37,455 nucleotides of DNA, from contig WLHF01000002.1 of NCBI GenBank assembly GCA_009702835.1, forward strand, positions 1 through 37,455. The letters are read 5' to 3'. The DNA is from Actinomycetota bacterium. Lineage in GTDB: Bacteria > Actinomycetota > Actinomycetes > Nanopelagicales > Nanopelagicaceae. Position 1 is the stretch's first letter. The number at the start of each line of letters is the position of its first letter. The notes below the pieces were generated by a model, which was not told the DNA's origin, made no database searches, and worked only from the letters and a program-made list of their open reading frames with translations. Positions 9,565-19,887 of this stretch are shown here, in pieces. Both the position numbers and the translations under genes were made by a program.

Positions 9565-10434
9565 ATGTGGGCCTTGGTTATCAATCCAACTTCTGGATCT
9601 GGCAAAGGCTCCACTACCGGCGGCCGTGTCGCGGCCTTTCTTACATCACGAAATATTGAACACCAGATCATTTCAGGCATTTCGGCCAGTTCGGTTGCTA
9701 CTAACCTTGCCGTATTCATCGATAATTTCCCAGAGTGCAACGGTGTAATCAGCGTTGGGGGAGATGGATTAGCCCACATCGTCCTGCAGAAAACTACTCC
9801 AGCACAGATACCACTAGCGGTTATTCCAGCGGGAACAGGAAATGACTTCGTTCGAAGTTTGGGATGGTCTCTTGAACATATAGATCCCTACCTGGAGGCA
9901 ATCATCTCAACGGCGCCGAAGTCGATTGATCTGGGCTTAGTCGATGGTGAGTGGTTTGGTGCTGTTTTATCAACTGGCTTTGATTCAATGGTAAATGAGA
10001 GGGCGAACACAATGTCATGGCCGAAAGGACCCATGAAATACAATGCAGCTATTGCTATCGAACTACCGCGATTCAAGCCACGACATTACGAGATAACCCT
10101 AGATGATCGCAGTATTTCAACGGAAGCGATGCTAATTGCGGTAGCAAATGGTCGAAGTTACGGTGGAGGGATGTTGGTCTGTCCTGATGCAGATATTGCG
10201 GATGCACTCTTTGATGTCATGGTTCTACATCCAGTGTCAAAAATAGAATTCCTAAAAGTTTTCCCACGTGTCTTCAAGGGAACACATGTGACACACCCAG
10301 CTGTTGAGATTGTACGCAGTTCCAGTGTAAAAATATCAGCCGATGCAGTTGCCTATGCCGATGGAGAGCGTATCGGCCCACTACCTATATCTGCGCAGTG
10401 CATACCAAAGGCGATGTTGACATGGATTCCGTGA
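9565..10434 (+). CDS. diacylglycerol/lipid kinase family protein
   Basis: ALVINPTSGSGKG, NGVISVGGDGLAHIVLQ, PLAVIPAGTGNDFVRSLG (DAGK catalytic motif GGDG). Confidence 0.92.
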   Translation: MWALVINPTSGSGKGSTTGGRVAAFLTSRNIEHQIISGISASSVATNLAVFIDNFPECNGVISVGGDGLAHIVLQKTTPAQIPLAVIPAGTGNDFVRSLGWSLEHIDPYLEAIISTAPKSIDLGLVDGEWFGAVLSTGFDSMVNERANTMSWPKGPMKYNAAIAIELPRFKPRHYEITLDDRSISTEAMLIAVANGRSYGGGMLVCPDADIADALFDVMVLHPVSKIEFLKVFPRVFKGTHVTHPAVEIVRSSSVKISADAVAYADGERIGPLPISAQCIPKAMLTWIP

Positions 10435-12806
10435 CAACACCTGCTGAAAAATTTGCAGCAGCGAAGCTACGCACTGCTCACCCCATAACACAGGAGTTTC
10501 TCGCTACCTTTGATTTTGAATTTGATCCATTCCAAATCGCCGCAGTTCATGCCGTGGAAGAGGGAAATAGTGTTCTTGTAGCAGCACCAACCGGTGCTGG
10601 AAAGACGGTGGTTGGAGAGTTTGCCGCCTATTTTGCTCTGTACTTAGGTAAGAAATGTTTCTATACAACACCGATTAAGGCTCTCTCTAATCAAAAGTAC
10701 TTTGAGTTTGTGGCGAAATTTGGCGAGGATCGAGTTGGTTTGCTAACGGGAGATTCAAGTATTAATAGCGAGGCAGATATCTTGGTCATGACGACCGAAG
10801 TACTGCGAAATATGCTGTATGCCGGTTCTTCTACACTTACCAACTTGGGATATGTTGTGATGGATGAGGTTCATTACTTAGCCGATAAGTTTCGCGGCGC
10901 CGTTTGGGAGGAAGTCCTCATCCATTTGATGGAGAGTGTCCAAGTAATCTCGCTTTCTGCAACGGTTTCCAACGCTGAGGAGTTTGGTGAATGGCTCGGT
11001 GAAGTTCGTGGAAACACAACGGTGATAGTTAGTGAGATCAGACCGATTCCGCTCTACCAGCATGTGCTTATCGGTAATCGTATGATGGATCTCTTTGAAC
11101 GAGAGGGTGTGATAAATCCTGAAATCTTGCGGCGAGAGCGCGAGGCGATGCGCAAATCATCGATGGATAGACACCGTCGCGGACGATACAGTGAACAAAA
11201 AGAGCGTTTATCTCGCGCTGACATCATTGAAAAGCTTGCTGATGAGAATATGCTGCCAGCTATAACCTTCATTTTCTCACGTGTTGGTTGCGACGCCGCT
11301 GTAAAACAATGTCTGGTAGCAGGGATTCGATTAACTTCACCGGATGAGCGCACTGAGATAAAGGCTACAGCCCTTAAATACACGGCCAATATCGTCGCAG
11401 AGGATTTAGAGGTCTTGGGCTTTAGTGATTGGTTGACCGCTCTAGAGCGCGGAATCGCAGCCCATCATGCGGGTTTATTGCCAAGTTTTAAGGGCGCAGT
11501 CGAAGATCTATTTCAGAGGGGTTTAGTCAAGGCTGTGTTTGCGACAGAGACTCTTGCACTAGGAATTAATATGCCGGCACGCACCGTTGTCTTGGAAAAA
11601 CTAGTTAAATTCAACGGTGAGGCACATGTTCCAATTACTCCGGGGGAGTACACACAATTAACAGGTCGTGCCGGTCGCCGGGGTATTGATATTGAGGGTA
11701 ATGCAGTTATTCAATGGTCCCCAACCGTTGATTCTGCGGCTGCCGCCGGTCTGGCATCGACTCGTACATATCCGCTGCACTCATCATTTGCACCCTCATA
11801 TAACATGTCAATTAATCTCATCGCACAATTTGGTCGAGAGCGAGCACGTCGATCCCTTGAATCATCCTTTGCCCAGTTCCAGGCCGATCGCGCGGTGGTG
11901 GGTCTATCGCGACAGATACGAAAGAATGAAGGTGCGATTGAGGAAATATTGCTCAATGCAACCTGTCATCTCGGAGATTTCATCGACTACGCCAGTATTC
12001 GTCGTGAGATCAAAGAGGTTGAAGTACTCCTTAGCCGCCGGGATCAGAAAAAAACCTTTGATAATCGACAACGTTCTCGTTTAGAGAGTGATTTAGGTGA
12101 TCTACGCAAATCTCTTCGTAACCACAGTTGTCATAGTTGCAATGAGCGTGAAGATCATGCCCGCTTTGCCGAGCGAGCTGGCCGCCTCAACCGAGAGAAT
12201 GAAGGTCTTCGTACACGTGTTGAAAGTCGTACGAATGTAATCGCGAAAACATTTGATCAAATCTGTCAGGTCCTTAATCACCTTAATTATATTGAGGGTG
12301 AAAAGCCAACGGAGCAAGGAAAGATTTTAACTAAGATTTACGCCGAATCCGACCTACTTCTTACCGAATCGATACGGTGTGGCCTCTTCGATGAACTGAA
12401 CGCAGTTGAGCTTTTATCCATAGTTTCATGCATGATCTTTGAATCGCGTTCGGCTGAAAATTTAGCGCCTAAGATGCCAAGTCCTAAAGTCTCATCGGCT
12501 CTGACTGAGGTGATCGCAATTTGGGCACAGTTAGAGGAGATCGAAACACAGTACGGAGTGAAAACACAGCGCGAACCAGATGCCGGCTTTTGTTGGATCG
12601 CATATAAGTGGGCCAGCGGAGGATCATTGCAGAGCGTTCTCAAAGGCAGTGATATGTCGGTGGGGGATTTCGTTCGCTCTACCAAACAGTTAATCGATCT
12701 ACTCAATCAGATTGCAGGTGCTAGTCAAAAGCTGCGCCCAGTATGTAAAGATGCCGTTAAGCGGATCGATCGCGGAGTGGTTGCCTATCTCATGGGTGAA
12801 GTATGA
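10422..12806 (+). CDS. helY: DEAD/DEAH box helicase, Ski2/Mtr4-like (HelY type)
   Basis: VLVAAPTGAGKTVVGEFAA (Walker A), VVMDEVHYLAD (DEVH), SLSATVSNAEEFGEWL, QLTGRAGRRGIDIEGNAV; follows tatC/dagK. ATG 10422 preferred over ORF-track 10398. Confidence 0.92.
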   Translation: MDSVTTPAEKFAAAKLRTAHPITQEFLATFDFEFDPFQIAAVHAVEEGNSVLVAAPTGAGKTVVGEFAAYFALYLGKKCFYTTPIKALSNQKYFEFVAKFGEDRVGLLTGDSSINSEADILVMTTEVLRNMLYAGSSTLTNLGYVVMDEVHYLADKFRGAVWEEVLIHLMESVQVISLSATVSNAEEFGEWLGEVRGNTTVIVSEIRPIPLYQHVLIGNRMMDLFEREGVINPEILRREREAMRKSSMDRHRRGRYSEQKERLSRADIIEKLADENMLPAITFIFSRVGCDAAVKQCLVAGIRLTSPDERTEIKATALKYTANIVAEDLEVLGFSDWLTALERGIAAHHAGLLPSFKGAVEDLFQRGLVKAVFATETLALGINMPARTVVLEKLVKFNGEAHVPITPGEYTQLTGRAGRRGIDIEGNAVIQWSPTVDSAAAAGLASTRTYPLHSSFAPSYNMSINLIAQFGRERARRSLESSFAQFQADRAVVGLSRQIRKNEGAIEEILLNATCHLGDFIDYASIRREIKEVEVLLSRRDQKKTFDNRQRSRLESDLGDLRKSLRNHSCHSCNEREDHARFAERAGRLNRENEGLRTRVESRTNVIAKTFDQICQVLNHLNYIEGEKPTEQGKILTKIYAESDLLLTESIRCGLFDELNAVELLSIVSCMIFESRSAENLAPKMPSPKVSSALTEVIAIWAQLEEIETQYGVKTQREPDAGFCWIAYKWASGGSLQSVLKGSDMSVGDFVRSTKQLIDLLNQIAGASQKLRPVCKDAVKRIDRGVVAYLMGEV

Positions 12807-13705
12807 CGCTGATGCTTTTAGATAGCGCATCGCTCTGGTACCGCGCTTACTACGGAATGCCCGACACTTTGCTCGCCCCCGATGGAACTCCTATACATGC
12901 AGTTCGCGGCTTTATCGATATGAGTGCGCGTTTAATCGGCATTTACAAACCTGATCGCATCGTTGCATGTTTAGATGGAGATTGGCGCCCAACGTGGCGC
13001 GTCGAACTCTTTCCCGACTACAAGGCCAATCGCCTGGAGGAGGAGGGTGACGAAGAGGAGGAGCCCGAGACGCTCACCCCGCAGATTCCGATTCTCTTAG
13101 ATCTCCTCGATCTCTTTGGTATTCCAGTTGTTGGTGTTGATGATTTTGAGGCCGATGATGTGATGGCCACGTATGCCGAAGTTGAGAAAGGGCCAATTCG
13201 AATAGTCACCGGAGACCGTGATCTTTTCCAGATGGTTGATGATAAGCGGGATATTAAAGTTGTTTATCTGGCTAAAGGAGTATCGGCCCATGATTTAGTT
13301 GATCTGAAATATGTCTCTGATAAATATCAGATCCCGGGGGAGCGGTATGCCCTCTTTGCAATGTTTCGTGGTGATCCATCTGATGGCTTACCTGGTGTGC
13401 GCGGTATCGGTGAAAAGGGAGCAGCTCTTATCGCTAGCAACTTCGCCAACGTTGATGAGGCTATTGCAGCAGCTCATGCTGGCCATGAATCCCTGAGCGC
13501 TTCTTTAGCTAAAAAAATTATCGCAGGTGTAGATTATTTAAAGATTGCACCTACCGTTGTTCAGGTAGCACGCAACGTTACCCTACCAAAGATTGATTTA
13601 GCAATGCCTAAGGCTCCTGCAGATCTTTCGGCTATATACCAATTTAAGGAGCGCTACGGTCTTGGTGCCAGCGTTGATCGCTTGATCAGTGCGCTCGGTT
13701 GGTAA
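12803..13705 (+). CDS. stand-alone 5'-3' exonuclease (Pol I N-terminal / flap endonuclease type)
   Basis: LMLLDSASLWYRAYYGMPDTLLAPDGTPIHAVRGF, DDFEADDVMATYA, IVTGDRDLFQMV, MFRGDPSDGLPGVRGIGEKGAALI (H3TH). Confidence 0.93.
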   Translation: MTLMLLDSASLWYRAYYGMPDTLLAPDGTPIHAVRGFIDMSARLIGIYKPDRIVACLDGDWRPTWRVELFPDYKANRLEEEGDEEEEPETLTPQIPILLDLLDLFGIPVVGVDDFEADDVMATYAEVEKGPIRIVTGDRDLFQMVDDKRDIKVVYLAKGVSAHDLVDLKYVSDKYQIPGERYALFAMFRGDPSDGLPGVRGIGEKGAALIASNFANVDEAIAAAHAGHESLSASLAKKIIAGVDYLKIAPTVVQVARNVTLPKIDLAMPKAPADLSAIYQFKERYGLGASVDRLISALGW

Positions 13706-15072
13706 ATATCCTTCTCGCTATCTTCAGCGGGACGCTCTTAAGCGGTGCCTTCGCTCCGTTATCGGTGTGGTGGCTGGCACCGCTCGCTATAGGAGTTCAC
13801 ATCTTTTGCATCAAGCAATCAACTCGTCCTTTTCTTAACTCATTTCTATTCGCCCTTGTCTTTAACGCGATAGCACTGCACTGGACAAGTACTTTTGTAG
13901 GTGCAATTCCTTGGGCGATTCTTGCGATAGGACAGGCCGTTCTCTTTATGCCCCTTGGCTTTGCGAATAAATATGGAGTAGCCCTATACCCAGTTATCTT
14001 CCTGCTTCTTGAGCAGGTCCGTGGCAACTTTCCATTTAGTGGATTTGGTTGGATGCGTATTGCATATTCGCAGGCCGATGCTCCTTATAGCTCTATAGCA
14101 GCGATTGGGGGAGCCGTTGGATTGAGTGCATTGGTTTTATGTATTTCATTAACGCTTTTTGCGTTACTCAACGCACGATTACATGTGTTTCCGCTACTTC
14201 CACTTATTCTGCTGCTAATTCCAATCCATACCAATAGCATCGGTACAGTTAAAGTACTTATGGTGCAAGGTGATGTACCTGCATTAGGGTTAGATTTTAA
14301 TTCACGGGCAAAGGCCGTGTTTCTCAACCACGTAAATGAGACAAAAAAAGCATTAGCCAAAGATGGGAATGTCGACTTTATTCTCTGGCCGGAGAACGCA
14401 GTTGATGTGGATCCATTTACCAACAATGATGTGAAGGAAACGCTAAATTCTTTTCCTGCGCCTTTGATCATCGGGGCTGTGTCCCGCGAAGGAGAAAATC
14501 TTCAGAATGTGTCGATCATTTGGGAAAAAACATCACAAGAGATCTATGTTAAGCAGCATCTGACACCCTTTGGTGAGTACATTCCATTGCGCTCACTCGC
14601 ATCGAAAATCTCACCTTTAGCTGCCTCTGTTGAGGATTTCACGCCGGGAAGTTCGTCAAAGATATTTGCGATAGGTTCGGCAAAAATCGCACCAATTATC
14701 TGCTTCGAACTTATCGATGATTCGATTTTAAGCACTGCGGCACGAGCATCAAATCTCATAGTTGTTCAGACTAATAGTGCGACATTTGGATTCTCGCCAG
14801 AGAGCGCCCAGCAGTTAGAGATTTCACGGATCAGAGCTATTGAACATGGCAGAAATCTTCTCTCTGTATCCACCACGGGAATCTCTGCAGTTATTGATTC
14901 AACGGGTGAAATTACCTCCAGAACGCAGATTCACGTACCGGCCCACATATTCGCATCGGTGCAGTTACTGGATAGCCAAAGCCCAAGGGACAGAGCCGGT
15001 CATTGGGCCACAGTGGCAGCCTGTATCTGGTTATTAATAGTGGGTAGAGCAGGTCGAAAGGTTGTAACCTAA
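13699..15072 (+). CDS. lnt: apolipoprotein N-acyltransferase
   Basis: Multi-TM N-terminus, then nitrilase-like domain: VDFILWPENAVDV, VKQHLTPFGEYIPLRS, APIICFELI, RAIEHGRNLLSVSTTGISAVID. TTG start overlapping upstream stop. No Ppm1 domain. Confidence 0.92.
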   Translation: MVNILLAIFSGTLLSGAFAPLSVWWLAPLAIGVHIFCIKQSTRPFLNSFLFALVFNAIALHWTSTFVGAIPWAILAIGQAVLFMPLGFANKYGVALYPVIFLLLEQVRGNFPFSGFGWMRIAYSQADAPYSSIAAIGGAVGLSALVLCISLTLFALLNARLHVFPLLPLILLLIPIHTNSIGTVKVLMVQGDVPALGLDFNSRAKAVFLNHVNETKKALAKDGNVDFILWPENAVDVDPFTNNDVKETLNSFPAPLIIGAVSREGENLQNVSIIWEKTSQEIYVKQHLTPFGEYIPLRSLASKISPLAASVEDFTPGSSSKIFAIGSAKIAPIICFELIDDSILSTAARASNLIVVQTNSATFGFSPESAQQLEISRIRAIEHGRNLLSVSTTGISAVIDSTGEITSRTQIHVPAHIFASVQLLDSQSPRDRAGHWATVAACIWLLIVGRAGRKVVT

Positions 15073-15098
15073 CGCCGATAATGTACATTATGTAAAGT
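15071..15098 (+). other. dif: dif site (XerC/XerD chromosome dimer resolution site), replication terminus
   Basis: AACGCCGATAA-TGTACA-TTATGTAAAGT: 11-6-11 architecture; core ATAATGTACATTAT (15078-15091) is a perfect 14-bp palindrome; matches the actinobacterial dif pattern recalled from the literature (TTCGCCGATAATGTACATTATGTCAA) and the B. subtilis XerD-side arm TTATGTAAACT. Located exactly where gene orientation flips. Confidence 0.93.
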
Positions 15099-15136
15099 AA
15101 GACATAAGAGCCACATCCCCGCATCTACTGGCAAAA

Positions 15137-17992
15137 TTATGAGCTGTAGGCCTCTATCGGTGCGCAGGAACAGACTAAGTTGCGGTCTCCAAAAGCGCCA
15201 TCGATACGCCCCACAGTTGGCCAGTATTTGCCTCTGGATCCAATTAATTCCCCGGGAATGAGCCCTGTAATCGTTGCTGGGAAGGCTCCAGCCTCACGGG
15301 AGTAACTCCGATCCCAATTACTTGCAGCGATCGCCCCTATCGTGTGTGGTGCATTGCGTAGCGGTGAGCCATCAATACTCTGCTTGCCATCGATAATCTC
15401 CTGGATCTCAGAGCGGATACCGATCATCGCATCGATAAAACGATTCATCTCAAGAATATCTTCAGATTCAGTTGGTTCAATCATCAAAGTTCCAGCTACC
15501 GGGAAAGACATCGTGGGTGCGTGGAATCCATAGTCCATCAACCTCTTTGCAATGTCATCGACGCTTACACCTGAAATCTTTGTTATCTCACGAATATCGA
15601 GAATGCATTCATGGGCAACTAAACCTTTAGCGCCAGTGTAGAGAATTGGATATGAAGCCTTTAGACGTGCAGCCATGTAGTTTGCATTCAATATTGCAAC
15701 TTCAGTGGCATGAGTTAGCCCTTCTCCCCCCATGAGACGGATGTAGGCCCAGGAAATCGGCAAGATACTTGCAGAGCCAAAGGGCGCAGCCGATATCGGT
15801 CCAGGACCACTGGTTGGTCCTGCGAGTAGATCTAACGGGTGATTCGGAAGAAATGGCGCCAGGTGCGCCTTAGCGATTACTGGTCCCACTCCTGGTCCCC
15901 CACCGCCATGAGGAATACAGAAAGTTTTATGAAGATTGAGGTGCGAAACATCTGCGCCAAATTTTCCAGGCTGAGCAGTACCAACTAGGGCATTTAGATT
16001 TGCACCATCTACATAAACCTGCCCGCCTGCCTCATGAATCATCGCGCAGATTTGCGAGATTGCCGATTCAAATACGCCATGTGTAGATGGATAGGTGACC
16101 ATCAGCGCGGCAAGTGCATCGGCATGTAAGGCGATCTTTCGCTCTAAATCTTCAAGGCTTACGTTTCCCTCGTCATCGCAGTTCACAACAACCACGGACA
16201 TTCCTGCCATCACGGCGCTAGCAGCATTTGTTCCGTGGGCACTGGATGGAATAAGACAGATATTGCGCGAGAAGTCACCCCGCGAATCGTGGTAATTGCG
16301 AATCGCCAATAAACCAGCGAACTCACCTTGGCTGCCGGCATTTGGCTGTAGCGATACTGCGTCGTAGCCAGTTATCTCAATCAACCATTGTGAGAGCTGA
16401 TCAATAAGCAAACGTAAGCCCTTTGACTGATCGGCCGGTGCAAATGGATGCAATGAAGAGAACTCAGGCCAGGTAACCGCCTCCATCTCAGTTGCAGCAT
16501 TTAACTTCATTGTGCATGAGCCAAGAGGAATCATGGTGCGATCAAGGGCCAGATCACGATCGGCTAAGGTGCGTAGATAACGCATCATCGAGGTTTCAGA
16601 TCTATATGTATTGAATACTGGATGGGTCAGATAGCTCGAAGTTCGCGCAAATGACGGTGTGATCGCATCTGCTTTCGTATCAGATAAGCTCAAAATTCTT
16701 AGAACTTCATTGAAGGAATCATCGGTCGTGGTCTCATCGAAAGAAATTCGAATCTGTGTATCTGAGATGCGACCGAAGTTAATTTTTTTGGAGAGTGCAA
16801 GCTTATGAATCGCTTGCGCATCAGCGACATCTATTGTTACCGTATCGAAGATATTTTGATTACGTGAGGCAGAAGCCTTGTGCAGGCGGGATGCATAACC
16901 ATGTACTCGCTCTGCAATTTCACGTAGGCCAACTGGTCCGTGCCACATCGCGTAGAAGGCGCTCATATTTGCAAGCAAAACTTGGGCGGTACAGATATTG
17001 CTGGTCGCTTTATCGCGGCGAATATGTTGTTCGCGAGTTTGCAAAGCCAATCGAAAAGCGGGATTGCCGTGAGAGTCCACACTCTGACCAACCAATCGAC
17101 CTGGCAGCGATCTCTCTAAACCAGCACGCACTGCGATAAATCCAGCGTGCGGTCCACCAAATCCCATCGGCACTCCAAAGCGCTGAGCAGAGCCAACTGC
17201 AATGTCAGCGCCCCACTCCCCTGGTGCTTTAATTAAAGTCAGCGCTAAGAGATCGGTGGCCGCTATTACCAACGCTCCTTTTGAGTGCGCATACTCAGAC
17301 ACATTGGCGTAGTCACAAATCTCCCCAGTTGTATCTGGGTACTGAACCAGTAAACCAAAAAACTCTTGATCGAAACCATCACGCGCTACATGGCCCGCAT
17401 CGACTTCAATAACCTTAATCCCTAGCGGCTTTGCGCGAGTCTGCACCACTGCCTTTGTTTGCGGGTGTAGATGTTCTTCGATGAGAAAGACTGCATCATC
17501 GCCAGCCTTTGAGGTACGTCGCGCTAGAGTCATAGCTTCTGCTGCAGCAGTTCCCTCATCCAGCATTGACGCATTTGATAAAGAGAGCGCCGTCATATCG
17601 CAGATAACAGTTTGGAAGGCGAATATCGCTTCGAGACGACCTTGTGAGATCTCTGGTTGGTATGGCGTGTAGGCCGTGTACCAGGCTGGGTTTTCTAAAA
17701 CATTTCTCTTAATGACAGGTGGTGTAATTGTTCCGTAGTAACCGCCACCAATAAGCGATGTAAAGACTTGATTCTGTGAAGCGATCTCGCGAAGTTCGGC
17801 GATTACAGCTACTTCACTCTTTGCTGAGTCTAAAACCTGTGAAAGTTTCTTAGCGATATGAATATTTGCAGGAATTACATCGCTTATGAAAGCTTCAATA
17901 TCTTGGTAACCCAGCAGCTGCAACATCTCTGAAACGTCAGATGAGGATGGTCCAATATGTCGCTTTGCAAAGCGCTCACCGTTGTACGTCAT
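15137..17992 (-). CDS. gcvP: glycine dehydrogenase (aminomethyl-transferring), P-protein of glycine cleavage system
   Basis: [72 protein letters not shown] (PLP lysine). ATG 17992 preferred over 18088. Confidence 0.97.
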   Translation of the reverse strand: MTYNGERFAKRHIGPSSSDVSEMLQLLGYQDIEAFISDVIPANIHIAKKLSQVLDSAKSEVAVIAELREIASQNQVFTSLIGGGYYGTITPPVIKRNVLENPAWYTAYTPYQPEISQGRLEAIFAFQTVICDMTALSLSNASMLDEGTAAAEAMTLARRTSKAGDDAVFLIEEHLHPQTKAVVQTRAKPLGIKVIEVDAGHVARDGFDQEFFGLLVQYPDTTGEICDYANVSEYAHSKGALVIAATDLLALTLIKAPGEWGADIAVGSAQRFGVPMGFGGPHAGFIAVRAGLERSLPGRLVGQSVDSHGNPAFRLALQTREQHIRRDKATSNICTAQVLLANMSAFYAMWHGPVGLREIAERVHGYASRLHKASASRNQNIFDTVTIDVADAQAIHKLALSKKINFGRISDTQIRISFDETTTDDSFNEVLRILSLSDTKADAITPSFARTSSYLTHPVFNTYRSETSMMRYLRTLADRDLALDRTMIPLGSCTMKLNAATEMEAVTWPEFSSLHPFAPADQSKGLRLLIDQLSQWLIEITGYDAVSLQPNAGSQGEFAGLLAIRNYHDSRGDFSRNICLIPSSAHGTNAASAVMAGMSVVVVNCDDEGNVSLEDLERKIALHADALAALMVTYPSTHGVFESAISQICAMIHEAGGQVYVDGANLNALVGTAQPGKFGADVSHLNLHKTFCIPHGGGGPGVGPVIAKAHLAPFLPNHPLDLLAGPTSGPGPISAAPFGSASILPISWAYIRLMGGEGLTHATEVAILNANYMAARLKASYPILYTGAKGLVAHECILDIREITKISGVSVDDIAKRLMDYGFHAPTMSFPVAGTLMIEPTESEDILEMNRFIDAMIGIRSEIQEIIDGKQSIDGSPLRNAPHTIGAIAASNWDRSYSREAGAFPATITGLIPGELIGSRGKYWPTVGRIDGAFGDRNLVCSCAPIEAYSS

Positions 17993-18035
17993 CACCGCTC
18001 CCCTGCTTGGTTTTGGTAGAGGTAGAGTATTAGGT

Positions 18036-18536
18036 TTAAGCGCCTTTACTCTTACGACGTAAGGAGAGCTCATCGTTATCTTGGCCACTTATTAACTGGC
18101 CATTAATCTCGCCCTGAAGTGTCAGTAGTGAACCCTCGACCTCGTGCCAGACCTTACCCACCGCGATACCAAAGACTCCTTGGCCACCAGCTAGTAAATC
18201 GATAATCTCATCAGAGCTCGTGCACTCATAGATAGATGCTCCATCACTCATCAAGGTAATGCGCTCTAGATCTGTGACTCCCCTACCGCGCAGATGATCA
18301 ACGGCGGTACGGATATTTTGTAGTGATACTCCAGCATCCAGTAAGCGTTTGACGATCTTCAAAACTAAAATATCGCGAAAGCCGTAGAGGCGTTGCGTTC
18401 CGGAGCCACTTGCGGTGCGGATACTTGGTTCAACTAACGATGTTCGTGCCCAATAATCCAACTGGCGATAGGTGATTCCAGCGGCCGAACATGCAGTAGC
18501 GCCGCGGTAGCCAATCTCTAAATCATGGGAAGTCAC
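18036..18536 (-). CDS. MerR family transcriptional regulator (Rv1830-like)
   Basis: [61 protein letters not shown]. Confidence 0.9.
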   Translation of the reverse strand: MTSHDLEIGYRGATACSAAGITYRQLDYWARTSLVEPSIRTASGSGTQRLYGFRDILVLKIVKRLLDAGVSLQNIRTAVDHLRGRGVTDLERITLMSDGASIYECTSSDEIIDLLAGGQGVFGIAVGKVWHEVEGSLLTLQGEINGQLISGQDNDELSLRRKSKGA

Positions 18537-18643
18537 GTAGTGCTCGATTCTCTTGGGGAGTGCTGATAAATCTAAAGCAGTGGGGCCGCTCTTTCAATAA
18601 CCGACACGGTCCAAACCTCTACTAGAGATTGAGAGTTTTACGC

Positions 18644-19135
18644 CTATCCCGCGAAATCATCAGGGTTAATCTCCTCCAGAAAGGCTCTGAATCGTTCGAC
18701 CTCTTGGTTCTCGCTCCCGCCCTCTTGGGCTGGAATCTCAACCCCTGCATCATCTAGTAGCTCGGAGCTAGCCAAGATATTGCTATGGGTGCGAAGTGCA
18801 AGGGCAATAGCATCGGAGGGTCTAGCAGAAATTGTCGTAGTCGATGATCCCCCAGAACGGATAATGAGGTTGGCATAAAAAACGCCATCTCTCATCTCAG
18901 TCAGATGCACCGCTGTCAGCGTTGCATCAAGGCTCTCAACGATCTCGCGCATTAAATCATGTGTCAGCGGACGGGGAGGTTCAACGCCCTGCTGAGCAAA
19001 GGCGATTGCACTGGCCTCACTTGCACCGACCCAAATCGGTAAAAACCGAGAGCCATCAATCTCTTTCAAGAGAAGAATTGGTTGGTTGGAGGGCATCTCA
19101 ACGCGGACGCCGACTACCTCCATTCCTATAAACAT
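18644..19135 (-). CDS. bifunctional nuclease (DUF151) family protein
   Basis: VGVRVEMPSNQPILLLKEIDGSRFLPIWVGASEASAIAFAQQGVEPPRPLTHDLM; ISARPSDAIALALRT. Confidence 0.93.
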   Translation of the reverse strand: MFIGMEVVGVRVEMPSNQPILLLKEIDGSRFLPIWVGASEASAIAFAQQGVEPPRPLTHDLMREIVESLDATLTAVHLTEMRDGVFYANLIIRSGGSSTTTISARPSDAIALALRTHSNILASSELLDDAGVEIPAQEGGSENQEVERFRAFLEEINPDDFAG

Positions 19136-19138
19136 GGT

Positions 19139-19858
19139 TTATGGGCGAAGACGATGGAGTCCGCCACGAACAAGAGCGGCGTGTAAACGAATCGAGAGTG
19201 AGGCGATCTCTTTCTGAACCTCTTCTGCGCGAGCTTTAGACTCTGTTGATTTTTGACGAAGCAATGGAGTAATAACCTGTTCGATTAAACCGATCTCGCG
19301 ATCTGCAGCTGATTTAAATGAGCGCAGGTGGCGAGATTGAATTCCAAAACTTGCCATTTCAGTAACGGCCTTTGCAATCGCTAGGGCATCTCCATCGTAA
19401 TGGCGACCACGTGGTGCAATGAGACCATAACTCTCAATCTCAACGAGTTGATCATCACTTAGGCCAGAGTTCTTTAAAAGCTCATCGCGCGATAAGCGCA
19501 TCTCACTGATTTCAGCAAAGGCCCCCGGACTCATCTGACCATCTACGGTTGCAAGTGAGATCGCTGGGTATGCAACTCCCCCAACCGCGGCTGGCTGTAA
19601 ACCTCTATCCATTGCATCGAGATTATCTTTAATAACCTTCAGCGGTAGATATTGATCACGCTGTGCAAGTAGTACATATCGCAGACGCTCTAGATCTGAG
19701 CTTGTGAATTTACGATAGCCCGATGGTGTTCTCTGCGGCTCAATCAATCCCTCTGACTCTAAGAAGCGAATCTTCGAGATCGTGATATCTGAGAAATCGC
19801 CACGTAAACGGTTGAGAACCTCACCGATACTTAAGTAGGCACGCGCTGGAACTGCCAT
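19139..19858 (-). CDS. ftsR: MerR family transcriptional regulator, FtsR-like (Rv1828-like)
   Basis: YLSIGEVLNRLRGDFSDITISKIRFLESEGLIEPQRTPSGYRKFTSSDLERLRYVLLAQRDQYLPLKVI; adjacent to FHA gene and gcvH. Confidence 0.9.
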   Translation of the reverse strand: MAVPARAYLSIGEVLNRLRGDFSDITISKIRFLESEGLIEPQRTPSGYRKFTSSDLERLRYVLLAQRDQYLPLKVIKDNLDAMDRGLQPAAVGGVAYPAISLATVDGQMSPGAFAEISEMRLSRDELLKNSGLSDDQLVEIESYGLIAPRGRHYDGDALAIAKAVTEMASFGIQSRHLRSFKSAADREIGLIEQVITPLLRQKSTESKARAEEVQKEIASLSIRLHAALVRGGLHRLRP

Positions 19859-19887
19859 TAGAACTCCCCTGTTAGAAATCGCATCGT

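Noticed and set aside
11054-12706. Several 70-140 aa ORFs antisense or out-of-frame inside helY
   Set aside because: Shadow ORFs of a well-conserved helicase; no recognisable domains.
17993-18088. 33-codon N-terminal extension of gcvP ORF
   Set aside because: Conserved P-protein N-terminus begins at [16 protein letters not shown]; extension likely noncoding leader.
18537-18643. Possible tRNA or small RNA in the merR-bifunctional nuclease gap
   Set aside because: No cloverleaf or T-loop motif; only a short imperfect palindrome (CTCTACTAGAG).
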